Shown here: piece by piece, positions 1-11,800 of the stretch
Layout of the letters: each line of letters opens with the position of its first letter
How positions within the stretch are numbered: position 1 is the first letter of the stretch
NCBI GenBank assembly: GCA_964019695.1
Contig: CAXHUL010000238.1
Location: 39,579-103,578, forward strand
Length of the DNA: 64,000 nucleotides
DNA from: Loripinus fragilis
Lineage: Eukaryota; Mollusca; Bivalvia; Lucinida; Lucinidae
Direction of reading: 5' to 3'
Notes under the pieces: model-generated
Told to the model about the DNA's origin: nothing
The model's input: the letters and a program-made list of their open reading frames with translations, nothing else
Database searches by the model: none
Position numbers and translations under genes: made by a program

Positions 1-331
1 GGCATTAAGACTTCATACATACTAAGCATTAGCTAAAAGAAGTAAATTAGTACTTTACAATTAAGAAAGTATATTCAGCACATAAGAGCAAACAATAATA
101 AAACTAAGGCGTTCCAGCTAAAATAAACAAAAGCACATATATTATAACACAACAATACATCATGTTGAAGTATTGAGACCAGTAATACATGCTGGTGCCA
201 ATACTGCCTCATTATGTATTAACATTAAACTTAAAATGGAACAAACAAAGCTAAGCAACACAGAAAGCGCAACAACAAACATGCGATTGAACTCAGACAG
301 GCAGCTGGGCATCCTGCATAACAGCTAACAG

Positions 332-640
332 CTACCTACATAAATTACATTTGCAGTCTTTACCACTCCAATTGAAAATTAGAGCTTTGAATTGAACGAA
401 GCTGCTAACTTGTCTAAAATTATCTGGAAAAGTTTTCCACAGGACGGCAGCTGCAAATCTGAAACTTTTCTTACAATATTTTGTTGTGTGAACTTGCGGC
501 ACCTGCAAAACATTTTGATACCTAAAGTTATAAGAAGAACAGTCTCTTATCCTAACTAGATCAGACAATACAGGGGGAGACATGTCGATATCGTTTAAGA
601 TGCGAAATGTCTCCACTGCCATTGTTCTCGATCGATCTAT
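332..640 (-). pseudogene. LINE ORF2 C-terminal fragment
   Basis: A minus-strand frame of 96 codons ends in a cysteine-rich tail (CKCNLC) after a stretch with the pattern NFRYQN, VPQV, KKSFRFAAAVLW and FPDNFR. From family knowledge this resembles the extreme C-terminus of ORF2 in CR1/L2-type non-LTR retrotransposons, downstream of the reverse transcriptase. No RT or endonuclease lies upstream on this strand (above 640), so this is a 5'-truncated copy or an isolated 3' end. The stop at 332 would be the natural ORF end, with 1-331 as 3' untranslated or flanking sequence. The exact clade is uncertain. Confidence 0.65.
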
Positions 641-1000
641 ATGCGTAGAAAAAAATAGTTGAGCTAGACCAATATTTACGTAGTTTGCAAACGTTTGGTA
701 TCATGTGGACTCGTTACAGCAGTATTTGTGGGATACGTGCAGATATGGAGCAGCATGTGCACGTGGCCACTCTTGTTTTGGGATCTTCCTAGAAGGGATT
801 AATTAGACCCCCCATACACACACTTGTGTCCACTTACCATTGACGAAATTAGATCCGCACCTGAACCTTGTTTCATTTTTACAATAGGTCTTCAGTGATA
901 GACAGACTCTGAGCTGTCCTCTAAAGGGGCTAGTACATTCTCCTCCATGGGGAAAATAACAGCTGGCCCAAAAGGGGTCACAAAGCTGTTGGACTGACTA
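641..1000. other. No gene recognised
   Basis: This stretch is AT-rich DNA between two LINE fragments. I see no coding or repeat structure that I can name. Confidence 0.5.
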
Positions 1001-2030
1001 AATGTACATACAGCATCTGGCCCTGATGGACTGAATGCCAGAGTGCAGAATGAGTGCAGCAATGAGATCTCATAAATACTGGCACTTATCTTCAATTAGT
1101 CATTAGCTCGGTGTGATGTACCAGATGACTGACAACAAGCAAATGTTTCCCCGCTCTTTAAAAAAGGTGAAACATATTATGCTGCCAATTACAGACCGGT
1201 GTCGCTCATATGCATCTCCTGCAAAACCCTGGAGCAGCATACTTGCTGACTGTCAGCATGCTTTCCGAAGTCGGCGGTCTTGCAAACTCAGTTGGCCCAG
1301 TTTGTGCACGACATCATCAGCAACCTGAATGGGGCTGTGAATCGTGAGCACAAACAGACATATTTGATCATAATGAATTTTGCAAAGGCGTCAGGATGCT
1401 TCCACAAAGGAGGCTATTACACAAATTAGATAACTATGGAATTAGAGGGTCCACCAACAGGTGGATCAACTCGTGGCTCTCTGGGTGCACTCACCAATTA
1501 GTTTTAGACGACACAGCCTCAGATCCAGTCCCAGTGCTATCCTGTGAGCCCCAGGGATCGGTCTTAGGTCCGGACTTGTTCCATCTTCATAAACGATATG
1601 CCCGATAACACCAGATCTTCTGTTCACCTGTGTCCTGTATAGGAACATACATTCAGTTTAGGATAAATTGATCTTGCAAGAAGACCTCACTAGCTTAGGA
1701 CAGTGGGAAGCCGATTGGCAAATGAAATTTAATGTAGCAAAATGTCACTCTACGAGAGTGACTGACATCAGCATCACAAACATATACTTTTTGACTATTC
1801 ATTACACAATCAAACTTAGAAAAATGTTCAGTCGGCAAAATACCTTGGCATAACCATCACTTATAACACATTTCAGAAATTTCTTCCAAAGCAACTATAA
1901 GACACTTGGTTTCCGTCGCAGGAACTTGGCTGTTGCGCCTAGGAGTAATTAGTCATTGTTCATAGCAGGCGCGGCTTGGTTAACTGTCGCTTGAGCAGCA
2001 TTTATACTGCAGTCTATCATACCCTAGGCG
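1000..2030 (+). pseudogene. Decayed CR1/Jockey-like reverse transcriptase
   Basis: Plus-strand fragments in different frames follow the order of a non-LTR RT. They are ANYRPVSL near 1180, QHAFRSRRSC near 1255, a HKLDNYGIRG / WINSWLSG block at 1410-1490, a motif B block (PQGSVLGP) near 1550, LTSLGQWEADWQMKFNVAKCH at 1686-1745, and TLGF-RRNLAVAPRS near 1900. Stops and frameshifts separate the blocks. The YADD-like catalytic motif is not readable where it is expected, near 1620. This is an old, dead copy belonging to a different lineage from the LINE at 4900-7303, because its motif spacing and wording differ. Confidence 0.75.
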
Positions 2031-2321
2031 TAACCTTTTCACTCCCAAGTTTCTGAGGTAAACTCTCCGACTTAAATAATTTGTAGAAAGGGTGTTAGAC
2101 AAATTCTAAAAAAATTGAGACTGAGAAAAAAAGCAAAAATGAGTAAGCAAACAGTGTAGGGGTCATCTCTTCTGGATCTACACTGTTTGTCCAGAGCTTT
2201 TTGCAGGTATGTAGTGTTGAAAGGCTTAACGAAGGCTTATACTATAACGACAGCCTCTGAGCCGTCGTAAATTTAGACATTTTAGTCAAATGTTCGTTAG
2301 TTACAGTGCGTTCTTGCAAAT

Positions 2322-2354
<33 letters not shown>

Positions 2355-2590
2355 TTTGCTAACGAGGGCCTAATGATGATGTAGCTAACGATGCTTCTTG
2401 TATTCTTGCACACCGGATAAGGATATCTGAAATTTTACCCTGGGATAGAAAATCTTATCTTACCCATGCTATCTTACCCAGGACGTCAAGTAACGTCATC
2501 ATGTGAACTTGCATCTTAGCGTATTCAGGGACTTCTGGAAGCTTATCTTAAAATAGATAAATAAATGAATAAAAACAGTGATGAGCAAAG
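2030..2590. repeat. Intergenic with foldback and T-rich tract
   Basis: About 2147-2196 holds a small inverted pair built on the motif CAAACAGTGTA / TACACTGTTTG, which recurs elsewhere in the window. A poly-T tract broken by one C runs from about 2322 to 2357. Nothing coding is seen. Confidence 0.5.
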
Positions 2591-2594
2591 AAAA

Positions 2595-2737
2595 GAATCC
2601 ATTATTCGTGTGAGGGTAGGATAGAAAAATACGTTCAATCGGGATCACCGTTTGTCATCACTCGGCAAGCCTCGTGATGCCAACGGTGATCCTCGGGATG
2701 GATTTTTCTATCATATCCTCACACTCATGGTGGATTC
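2595..2737. repeat. Foldback element with ~65 bp arms
   Basis: The arms begin GAATCC and end GGATTC and pair along almost their whole length around a tiny loop near 2665. Each arm includes TGTGAGG, GATAGAAAAAT and GATCACCGTT or its complement. The structure is a MITE-like hairpin. The mismatches show that it is not recent. Confidence 0.8.
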
Positions 2738-2869
2738 TTATATCCCACTCCAGCTGGACTGATTTACAACAGCTCACTGTTGTCTGAAACACATGTTAAA
2801 TATAGCCATTTCAAGATTTTTTCACCTATTCCCTAGCTGAAAAACGATTTTAGGAATTCATAAGGCCAC

Positions 2870-3400
2870 CTTGTATATTATGATCATTTTTTGCATGCAA
2901 ATGCATGTCAACAGTATCTAACCACTGTCATGTGTAACAGCCTTTTTGATGGACGAGGGTTTGCTGAGCATCATTTCAACCGTTTTGTGGTCATTTAGCG
3001 AAAATGCTCATAACTCTTGAATCGCATGGTATATTTGGATCAAATGCTGCATACTTATTTATTTTAACGTTTTCCAGCCACTGGTATGCAAAATGGCGAA
3101 GAGGCTTTGCCCAGCATCATTTTGTCCGGTCTATAGGTCTTTTAGTGAAAATGCTCATATCTCCTAAACCGCATCATATATTTTGATCAAATTTAGCATA
3201 CTTATACATTGGGGAAATGACAAAAGAAAAGTAAAAAAGAAGAAAAAATAGTCATGCCTGGAATCGAACCACTGTACGTCAGGCCGTTGGATTACAAGGA
3301 AGCCTCCTAGACCTCCTGGGTCTGCACTATAATCACTGCGAGTCTGTCCGTTCGTCCGTCGCCCGTTAGTGAAAAATGCTCATCACGGGTTGTGCACATT
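2870..3400 (-). repeat. Interspersed repeat with tRNA-like head
   Basis: This shares a series of blocks, on the opposite strand, with 18985-19275. The shared blocks include ATGCTCATAACTCTTGAA, GATGGACGAGGGTTTGCTGAG-like sequence and a GACCCAGG...AGTCTGTCCGT region. On the minus strand, 3255-3330 reads as a tRNA-like segment with a good B box (GGTTCGATTCC). The block carrying GAAAATGCTCATA is duplicated in tandem (about 2998-3070 and 3148-3215). It is probably a SINE or a composite repeat rather than a working tRNA. Confidence 0.6.
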
Positions 3401-3659
3401 ACTGTCATATGATTTATAACCGTAGTTACACTGCAACTGAGTTTCACACCAATTATAAATTGATGCTATTTTCTCAAAAGCATGATGCCTGCCCTATATA
3501 AGTTTATTTGTTCATAACTTTAGATGAATCATGCCATTTAAACACACTATATGTCCAAGCATCTTGCAAGGATGTACTTAGTATGCAACTGGCCAGCATT
3601 TTTTCTTGACTAGGGGGTGGGGGCAGATATCTGAAGGGGACTATTCCTTTGGAATATCA

Positions 3660-4160
3660 CATGTGTCCCAATAGCTCTGACAGTATGTATGTTGAGAACC
3701 ATTTTCTTTGTTTCATCACAGTTTGTTTATTGATTTGGTTGCTCCCTGTGATGATACATTGCATCAGTTAGGAGGCCTCCATGCGAGCTAAACTAACTTG
3801 TGTTTTTACAACAGCTGAAACTTGCCATTAAAATAAATCTAAGCTCCCAGTGGCTGCAGATGCATTCCGTTCTAAGGCGATAATTATGTTGTTATTTATT
3901 CATTTTTTGTTGTTGTTCCAATTGTTTGTGGGGGAGGGGTTAATGTTAGGTCATTGGTTTGTTTTGCAGTGCTTTGTGTAGTTTCTTTTGTGTCATTTCT
4001 AGTTTAGCAATCATCTCGCTGGGGAAGAGAGAGCTGGTTGCTTTACTTTTGTTGTGTTCTGAATATCATGTCGCTGTTGACGTTCTTTGACTCTTCCTCG
4101 CGGTGCTATAGGTTGGTTTGTGGTATGTGATTGTGGCATTTCCTGAACACTATTCCCTCG
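3660..4160 (+). repeat. 3' part of a LINE-like repeat family
   Basis: This matches, in reverse complement, 26215-26650 (for example ATGCAATGTATCATCACA, read on the other strand here) and 11335-11600 (GGTATTTCC next to the end). It is the untranslated 3' region of the family whose coding end is seen at 31444-31818. No open frame remains. Confidence 0.6.
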
Positions 4161-4900
4161 TATATATTCCATAACCAACAACCTATACTTTTTTCTAATT
4201 TATTTTAATTCTCAACTGACATTTTCACAATAATTTAACAGGACAATTAATACATACATGCAATATAACGCATCATTTGGATTCAACGTCTATATGCTAT
4301 TACATATATAAAATATGAGTCGCAACACGAAAAGAGCCCATCTCCAATGTTTTGTGTTGATTATGGAATATATACGAGAGAATTGTCCATTGACTGAAAA
4401 CAAAAGGAAGTGGGCGGGTCATGGGCTGATTTGGCCTCGTCACAAGGTCCTCAAGGCACCAGTTTAGAGTCAATTACGATAAGCCTCAAATTCCATGTGT
4501 TTTGGGCGACTGCTGACACCCCTTCACTACGCCAAAAGTGATTCAGCAAATATGATGAAGCAAAGAAAATGGCTCATGACAGAAATGCAATATTATCTAT
4601 TTCAAAATTTAAAAGTCGTCCCGTTTATCATAAATTTTAGATGAAACTATGTCATTATTAATGGACAAGTCCAAGTCCAAAAAGGGGGCTTCAGTATCAA
4701 GCGTTGAAAATATTGCTGTTATCGATAATTTCAATTTGAATATTTTTCCATTTAAGGTAGTGCGGGACCCATGTCAAAAGATAACCTTACTTTTACTTAA
4801 AAGTAAGAGTGTAAGAGTTATCGTTCCTGAATCTTGTTTTTAAAAGAGAATACTTATTTTCTAAGACGGTAGATAGTATTCTCCCCTGACAACTCTTTGA
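4160..4900. other. No gene recognised
   Basis: The sequence is AT-rich. A 64-codon open frame at 4649-4843 resembles no family I know and lies upstream of the truncated LINE, so I do not call it a gene. Confidence 0.4.
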
Positions 4901-7163
4901 TGCTTGAAACGTAATTCTGTAAGTATTTTGCTTTCACAATTTCTAAAATCTTCAAAAACAAAAATGCTAACAGTTTTCACAACATTTTTTAATTTGGTTT
5001 TCAATACAGGTATTATTCCTGATGAGTGGTCACAGGGCATGATTTCACCCATTTACAAAAACAAGGGAGATAAGGCTAGTCCTGACAATTATCGCGGAAT
5101 TACCATTCTTAGTTGTTTTGGAAAACTTTTTACAGCTATATTGAATAACAGATTGAATAATTATTTAGAAAGTATGAATTTGCTTTGTGAGGAACAAGCA
5201 GGATTTCGTAAAAAGTATGGTACCACAGACCATATTTTTAACTTGAAATGTATAATTGACTTATATCTATTTAGAGGTAAAAAACTATTTTGCGCCTTTA
5301 TTGACTATAAAAAAGCCTTTGATTCTGTAAACAGGAGTTTTTTATGGCAAAAATTACTCACACACCATGTTGATGGCAAAATGTTTAAAATTATTCACAG
5401 TTTATATGCTAATGCTAAATCATGTGTTCGGATGGGTCATTCTAAATCCGAGTCTTTTGTAAGTAATGTTGGGGTTCGACAGGGAGAGAATCTTTCCCCA
5501 ATTCTGTTTTCTATCTTTCTCAACGATTTGTCAGAATTCATCTCTCATGCATATAATGGTTTAAACGACATTTCGGAAATGTCTAAAATTTTACTTAGTA
5601 ATGATGAAATTGAAGTGTTATTTAAGCTATATGTTTTACTTTACGCCGACGACACAGTTATTTTTGCAGAATCAAAAGAAGAATTGCAGTCAGCATTAAA
5701 TGCAATGTATTTGTACTGTAAATCATGGGATTTAGAAGTTAATCCTACTAAAACTAAAGTGACTGTATTTTTGTAATAGGAAATTTGAGCATAACATGGC
5801 ATTTACTTATAATGGTCAAGATTTAGATATTGAGGATGGTTTTGTGTACTTGGGTGCTTTTTTTTCCTCTAATGGTCGTTTTATTAATAACAACCGCAGA
5901 CTTGCAGAACAGGCAAGAAAAGCTATGTTTTCTGTACTGAGAAAATCTCGTAAATTACAGCTGCCAGTTGATTTACAGATACAACTTTTTGACAGTATGG
6001 TGGTACCAATACTGTTGTATGGATCTGAGGTTACTGGTTTCGAAAATTCTGATATACTAGAAAGGTTGTGTACCCAGTTCTACAAAATCATTCTCAAAGT
6101 TAAAAAGACCACACCTAATGTAATGTTATATGGTGAACTAGGAAGATATCCTATCAATATTCTATGCAAATCAAGAATGGTTGGTTTTTGGCAACGCATT
6201 ATAAATGGAAAACATGATAAAATTGCTTATAGACTGTATAAAATCTTACTCTCAATGCACCAGAGAGACCTTTTTCACTCTAGGTGGCTGTTATGTATCA
6301 AAGAATGCCTTATATCAAGTGGTCTTAATGATATGTGGAATTCTCAAGACACTGCACATGTGCCGCAATCTATAAGCAAGATGGTTAAGTTAAAACTTAT
6401 AGAAAATTTTAAACAGGTTTGGAGAGAATCAGTTTTTAACTCAGCTAAATGTCTCAATTATAGAATATTTAAAACAGACTTAGTATTTGAGCAATATTTT
6501 CATTTGCTCCCCAATGATTTAGCTATGGCTTTTTGTCATTTTAGGTGCTTAAATCATAAATTACCTATAGAACTTGGTAGATTTTGGGGTGTTGAGAGGG
6601 ATGACCGGAATTGTGAGCTTTGCAGAGTAAACAGACTTGGTGACGAGTATCATTACTTATTTGAATGCTCTTATTTTGATGAGCAGAGAAGGTTGTGTCT
6701 CCCGAGGGGCTTGCCCCGCCATCCAAGCACTGTCATTTTCAGTAAGGTTATGAATAACAAAGATATACAGGTGTTGTTTAAGCTCAGTAAGTTTTGTAAG
6801 GACATTTTAGCAACATTTAAAGTGATACACAGCAACATTTAGATCTGAAAACTGTCATTTATTGCATATTTCTTGAGTGAACCAGTACAGAGCTCCTGGT
6901 ATCGGTAAAGTGGTAGTGCACTGGATCTTCCTTGACTTTTGCCCTGTATATTGGCAGGGGAACAGCCTGGTCAGTACCAGCTGATGGACTATTCCAACAA
7001 CTTATACTGACTTGGTTGGCTCATCTGTTTTGTTTTGTTTAAGAGGAAGGGTGAGTGTTTCTTTAACCGGTTGATACCAGTAGGTCTGATCTCATGCTGC
7101 ATTTACATTCCGTTCGTCTTGGATTGTCGTCCAATTCTAGTCTTCTTTGAAGCTTTCTTCAAT

Positions 7164-7196
<33 letters not shown>

Positions 7197-7303
7197 TATT
7201 GTTATTGTTTCATGTATATGTGTTACAGTTGGATCTATACCTCGGTTAGGGGTCCTGATCCGTATTAAAATCTTGAAATCTTGAAATCTTGAAATCTTGA
7301 AAA
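4900..7303 (+). mobile_element. 5'-truncated LINE with RT and zinc-knuckle end
   Basis: The copy carries RT and C-terminal coding at 4904-6842, a 3' untranslated region of about 420 bp with a long poly-T tract (7167-7195), and a 3' tail of four 8-bp repeats (TCTTGAAA-type) at about 7267-7302. Short tandem tails of this kind are typical of several non-LTR clades that lack poly-A. The apurinic endonuclease domain is absent because homology begins abruptly just before the RT fingers. The single frameshift and otherwise clean frames suggest a fairly young insertion. Confidence 0.85.
4904..6842 (+). pseudogene. LINE reverse transcriptase, one frameshift
   Basis: The first frame (4904-5776) encodes RT. 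Motif A is FIDYKKAFD near residues 131-142, motif B is GVRQGENLSP near 190-199, and the catalytic YADD is near residues 247-250 (5642-5653). The second frame (5796-6842) carries the thumb and C-terminal region and ends in a C2HC knuckle (CELC...H...C) near residues 273-292. The two frames differ by one base; an extra T in the run near 5767-5772 explains the break. The first frame opens with a TTG codon just after a stop, so that start is artificial and the true N-terminus is missing. The domain set fits I/Jockey-type LINEs, but the clade is not certain. Confidence 0.9.
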
Positions 7304-7309
7304 AAGCAG

Positions 7310-7597
7310 GAATGCAAGTATTAGCTTTTAAAAACATCACCCAGAGTATGAAGTCATTCAGTATTTTGATAGTTAAAAATTGTGGACCGTATAAATATAC
7401 ATACTATATACATGTCTCGGTTGCTCTTTCTGCATGCTGCCACTAACCTAACACCCTCCCCAACCCCAAAAAGGGGGGGGGGGAGGTTGTAGACGTGCAC
7501 ATGCCTTGTATGTGACATTCTCATAATTAGGTCCCATGGAGGTACATGGTCACTAATGTTTTATGGAGAAATGACGTAACTATTTCAATTACCTTAT
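7310..7597. other. Unremarkable spacer with G tract
   Basis: No coding sequence is seen. A run of about ten G occurs near 7473-7483. Confidence 0.4.
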
Positions 7598-7790
7598 CAC
7601 ACCGGATAGGCAGCAATAAAAACAGTCTAAACAATCGATGAATGCTGATAACAAATTGCTAGAAACAGTGTTTGTGATTGCCATTTGTTGCCTATCGGAC
7701 TACAAACAACAATCCAAAATTCTGTTACTTACAATATTTAACTACGTTCGTTGATAGCATTACCGTTTTCGATTGCCGCCTATCTAGTGT
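7598..7790. mobile_element. Palindromic MITE, copy 1
   Basis: The terminal inverted repeats are about 27 bp and imperfect (CACACCGGATAGGC... and ...GCCTATCTAGTGT). Inner arms around ATCGATGAA / TTCGTTGATAG also pair. It is related to the copies at 8677-8860 and 8961-9160. Flanking sequence is shared with copy 2, so copies 1 and 2 sit in two paralogous copies of a larger repeat. Confidence 0.8.
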
Positions 7791-7964
7791 ATTTTTGATA
7801 TACTGAAGACGTAGCCAAAACAATCTGATACAAGGGCTAGGAGTTTTTTCATGTTACTGTTGAAAAAATTATTTTGTTTCGTTGCATGTTTCATGATGAT
7901 AAAATGGACATTTCTGCATACATTTTAATAAAATTAATTGGAATTGCATGTGCCTGAAAGGAAG

Positions 7965-8416
7965 ATATATGACAATATAACATTCTTTTCTGTATATTAA
8001 CGGTTGGCAAGCATGGTACAGATGCGCGGATCCAGGAATTTTCATCAGGGGGGGAGGGTCCAGGTCAGTCTGACAAAAAAGCTCTGACAACGATACTTTT
8101 AGTCCTCAGCTTATTTTACAGAAGTCAAATGGTCAATTTCAAAGAAATCTATCGTTTTTCAAGGCTCCAGATGGGGTCCAATTTTTTCCAGGGGGTCCAA
8201 CTTTTTCCAGGGGGTGTCCAATTGATTATTCCCTATAGAAACCCATTTAATTTGTGATTTTCCAGAGAGGGGTCCGGACCCCCTGCCCCCCCCCCCCCTC
8301 TGGATCCGCACTTGGTGCAGCCCTCACAGCTTCATGGTTAAGGCTACTATACATTATCTCATTTGGGCTTGGCATACGTTAATAGACAGAAGAATGTATC
8401 ATCCTTATATTGATAC
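7965..8416. mobile_element. Foldback element interrupted by a second repeat
   Basis: The left arm (about 7965-8012) and right arm (about 8367-8416) are inverted copies centred on ATTCTTTTCTGTATATTAAC / GTTAATAGACAGAAGAAT. An uninterrupted relative lies at 9948-10125. Here the interior carries an inserted GCGCGGATCC-type element (8022-8311). Confidence 0.75.
8022..8311 (+). mobile_element. GCGCGGATCC palindromic element, copy a
   Basis: The ends are ATGCGCGGATCCAGG and CTGGATCCGCA, inverted relative to each other. The interior has G-tracts, a TTATTTTACAGAAGTCAAATG-like block, repeated TTTTTCCAGGGGG, and a C-tract of about 13. The family recurs at 11051, 12069, 13660, 16774 and 20003. Confidence 0.8.
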
Positions 8417-8676
8417 GTGTTTACTACAGAAACTTGAGGTGTTTCAATCGCTGACAATTGTACATTTTATTTAATAATGTGTCATATTTTGGTTGATCGT
8501 TGGCCAATCACTGACCGCGGGCTTTATTTCCGATAAAACATGACTGCAGAGGGCATAATTGCCATTTCAACCTGCTCACGGATATCCTCTGCGAGTTAAG
8601 ATACCGTCGCTTATGCTTTATTGATCGGTGAGAAATGACCAAAATATTCAATTATCATAAGATACGCTACTTTATT

Positions 8677-8860
8677 ACATCGGATAGGCGACAATCGAGA
8701 AGGCTCTGAACAATCGATGAACGTGGATCGAAAATCGCTAGAATTTTCCATTTGTCGCCAGTCAGGCAAACAAACTGCACTCCAAAAAGTCTGTTTCTGA
8801 CGGTATTTGATCTACGTTCGTCGATAGCATCAACGTTTTCGATTGCCACCTATCCGGTAT
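8677..8860. mobile_element. Palindromic MITE, copy 2
   Basis: The ends are ACATCGGATAGGCGACAATCGA and CGATTGCCACCTATCCGGTAT. It has the same internal pairing blocks as copy 1. Confidence 0.8.
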
Positions 8861-8960
8861 GTGTATTGATACAATGAATACGTAACCAAAACAATCTGAA
8901 ACAAGAGCTAGGAGTTATCTACATTTTTCAGTCATGTTTCTGTTGAAAAAAAAGTTTGTT

Positions 8961-9160
8961 ACCACACCGGATAGTGAGCAATCAAAAGCACTCTTAACCA
9001 TTGACGAACGCGGATCAAAACTCGCTAGAAACAGTGTTTTGATTGCAAAGTGTCGCCTGTTCGATGAGTGATGGTAATAAAAAAAACTATGATTCTAACT
9101 ATTTTTGGTCTATAATCGTCGATAGTATTGATGTTTTCGATTGCGCCTATAAGGTGTGGT
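8961..9160. mobile_element. Palindromic MITE, copy 3, with target duplication
   Basis: The ends ACCACACC and GGTGTGGT are perfectly inverted. The 6-bp sequence TTTGTT lies immediately on both sides (8955-8960 and 9161-9166). The flanks rejoin to resemble the uninterrupted sequence at about 7850-7910, which acts as an empty site. Confidence 0.85.
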
Positions 9161-9368
9161 TTTGTTGTATGCTTCACGATGTTACAGTGGACATTTTTTT
9201 TTTGAAATGCTTTTGCTTGAAAGGAAAGTATTCTAGAACTTTTTGGATACTGTAAAGGCGGCACCTTATGACTGCCATATTAGTCTACTTTAGACATAGG
9301 TAAAATCTGAAAATGAGGCGTTATAACTACATTCGAAAGTGTTTGTTTATTGTTTAACATTAGTATAG

Positions 9369-9680
9369 AGGCAAACAGTGTGGACCCAGATCAGACTGCT
9401 CTAGGTTTTGTTTGTTTGTTTGGTTGCTTTACGTCCCAAGTCAACAGCTATGGTCATTGCGGGACGGTCAGATCACCTAACCACACTTTTTCCTGGGCAG
9501 GCTAGAACAAGCGATTAACCAGTAATTCGTGCACATACTTTCGCTTGTAACTGACAACAACCCGTCTTGAATGAATCAGCGGAAGGGAGCAGAATGATCG
9601 TAGAAATCATTTCATGATCAATCTCCACGAAAGTATGGGACCGGACGAGCAGTCTGCTCTAGATCTACACTGTTTGTTTA
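9369..9680. mobile_element. Foldback repeat containing a SINE-like insert
   Basis: The arms GCAAACAGTGTGGACCCAGA...GACTGCTC (9371-9410) and GAGCAGTCTGCTCTAGATCT...CTGTTTG (9647-9677) are inverted. Between them, 9412-9640 starts with a GTTTGTTTGTTTGG tail and a TTACGTCCCAAGTCAACAGC block like the tails of the window's SINEs. Confidence 0.6.
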
Positions 9681-9689
9681 AGAGGCTTC

Positions 9690-9945
9690 ATAATATTTCA
9701 ATAGACGATAAAAACATACGATTGTGTTGTAATATACGCTTTAAGGGTTAATAAATGTGGGTTCAGTGCATTAACGGACAGGACTTTCATGAAATGCACG
9801 CAGACCTGCGCGGCTCAAGCAACTTTTAAACGCTTAACCAATGGATAGAACCTGATTTCCATTCTTGAGCAGTTGAAATAACCGAACCACGCCCAGATAT
9901 GAAAATTAAAGTTGCCACCTTTATAGTACCCAAAAAGTCCTATAA
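9690..9945. other. No feature recognised
   Basis: This is spacer DNA with no open frame or repeat that I can name. Confidence 0.4.
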
Positions 9946-9947
9946 TA

Positions 9948-10125
9948 TATTACAATGACAATATAACATTCCTTTCTGTATATTAACGTTTGTCAAGCCC
10001 TTGTGCGATAATGTGTTGCAGGCCTCACCGCTGTGTGGTTCTGGTTGCAACACATCACATTCAGGCTTGCCAAACATTAATACAAGGAAAAGAATGTTTT
10101 ATCCTCTTATTGCATATTTGTAAGT
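9948..10125. mobile_element. Foldback element, uninterrupted copy
   Basis: Arms of about 48 bp (CAATATAACATTCC...GTCAAGCC and GGCTTGCC...AATGTTTTATCC) flank a short centre. This is the same family as 7965-8416, without the nested insertion. Confidence 0.75.
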
Positions 10126-10129
10126 TTAT

Positions 10130-11050
10130 TCTTTAAATGACATATAGATCCATGCATCAGGAATAAAGCTATAATTTTTAGCTTTTATCTACATAAATCC
10201 TACGTGTACGAAAGCATCAAAGTATCAAGACATGCTATAGCCATGCTTTAATGAGAATCATAATGTAATGTGCTGGGTAACATATGCTAGGTCAAAATCT
10301 TTTTTGTCATCTTCTACGCCCATTTGTCAGTGCTTAATCAATAATAGGAACCAACCAACGAGTGTTGGCAGCCAAACGAGAGTTGGTTGCTTTTACGATT
10401 AGACATGCTTTTTTCAGTGACATACCCCACCCACTTCGAGCCTGGAGGTTGTTTCCGGTGTATTTCCGCACTAAATACAACTATCTTGCTAAATTAAACA
10501 CTCAGAGCAATGCTTCCATCGCTACTTGTTAGAAATAAAACAAACCTTATTCTAGAAGATCTGTTGCGATTTTTTTCCAAACGGAAACCGCTCCGACAAA
10601 CTTTTCATTTCCATTTCGACGGATCATAACGCATGAAATAAGTCACATCAATACTGCAGTCTTTTTTGCGACAATACCCTTTCCGTCACAAACTCTTTTA
10701 TTTTCGTTTGATAAAACGTCCGATAAGACATGTTGAAGCGAATTCCTTAACTTCCACTTGCTGTCAATTCATTGTTGTTGTTTTTGCAATCCATTGCGTC
10801 ATTAAAAATGTAAATGACGTCACGTCGTCATTGTAACACAAAGGAAAAACTCCCCAACAGTTGCCAACGCCCCAGACTCGGGACCAAATTTTGGGAGCAT
10901 CAAAATCGTATTTAAAATGCAAATATCAACCTGTAATTGGATCACAAGTTCATAAAAAAGTGACAGAGAAAATAAGTTGACGATAATGTCCAAAGCACAT
11001 GACATGCACATCTTCAAACCATGAGCAAAACATCTGAAGAGTGAGTTTTC
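10130..11050. other. No gene recognised
   Basis: The region is AT-rich. A small imperfect inverted pair occurs near 10350-10395 (AACCAACGAGTGTTGG / CGAGAGTTGGTTG). The minus-strand frame at 10820-11104 has no recognisable domain and runs into the next repeat. Confidence 0.4.
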
Positions 11051-11329
11051 ATGCGAGGATCCAGAGGGGGAAAGGGGGTCCGAACCCACCCCCAGGAAAA
11101 TCACAAGTTATTTAGATTCTTATACTTTGACCCCCCGCCGGGTGGGGGGGGGGGGGTAAAGTTTGATCCCAGCCCCGGAAAATGTTGGACCCTCTCTGGA
11201 GTCTTGGAAAATTATAGTTTTCTTTAAAAAGAACCGTAAATTAAGTTGATGACTGAAAAAAGTTGTGGCGGATGGGCCTGGACCCCCCCCCCCCCTTCTC
11301 CCCGACGATATTTCCTGGGTCCGTGCATG
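11051..11329 (-). mobile_element. GCGCGGATCC palindromic element, copy b
   Basis: The ends ATGCGAGGATCC and GGGTCCGTGCAT are inverted. The interior is oriented opposite to copy a and contains two C/G tracts of 12 or more. The short open frames here are products of the homopolymer tracts. Confidence 0.75.
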
Positions 11330-11334
11330 CAGTA

Positions 11335-11660
11335 TGTTCAGGAAATACCACAATCTTACAATGCAGACCAACCCACAGTAACGTTAGAAAGAGCCACCGA
11401 CCAAAGCTTAGACATCGGTAGGACAACTAAATAAAGCAGCCATCTCCATCTTCCTCGTCAAGATGTTTGCAAAACTAGAGAGGGCACAGAGGTATACATA
11501 ACAAAGCAAGAACCAAAGACGGAGAATAAACAAATGGGAGGTAGATCTACATTAAACAGTGAATCAACAACAACCGAATGACTGTATGAGGAGTTGCGCT
11601 CACAAAATACCCATGTATTGTAGAGGCTTGTTTAGAGGGGGGGCGGTAACAATATTCCTT
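11335..11660 (-). repeat. LINE-like 3' repeat fragment
   Basis: It aligns block by block with 26215-26480, for example ATACCACAATC, AGAAAGAGCCAC, AAACTAGA and ACATTAAACA. No coding part is left. Confidence 0.55.
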
Positions 11661-11800
11661 GAAGTAAACAGGCAAGTATCCCTCATGAACTGGCAAATAT
11701 CCCAATATTTTTTTTCTGAATATCCATCCCTGACAGTAACAAAATTATTGGACACAGTAGTTGGTCCTATACCATTATGGCATGTCCATGGAGGTAAAAT

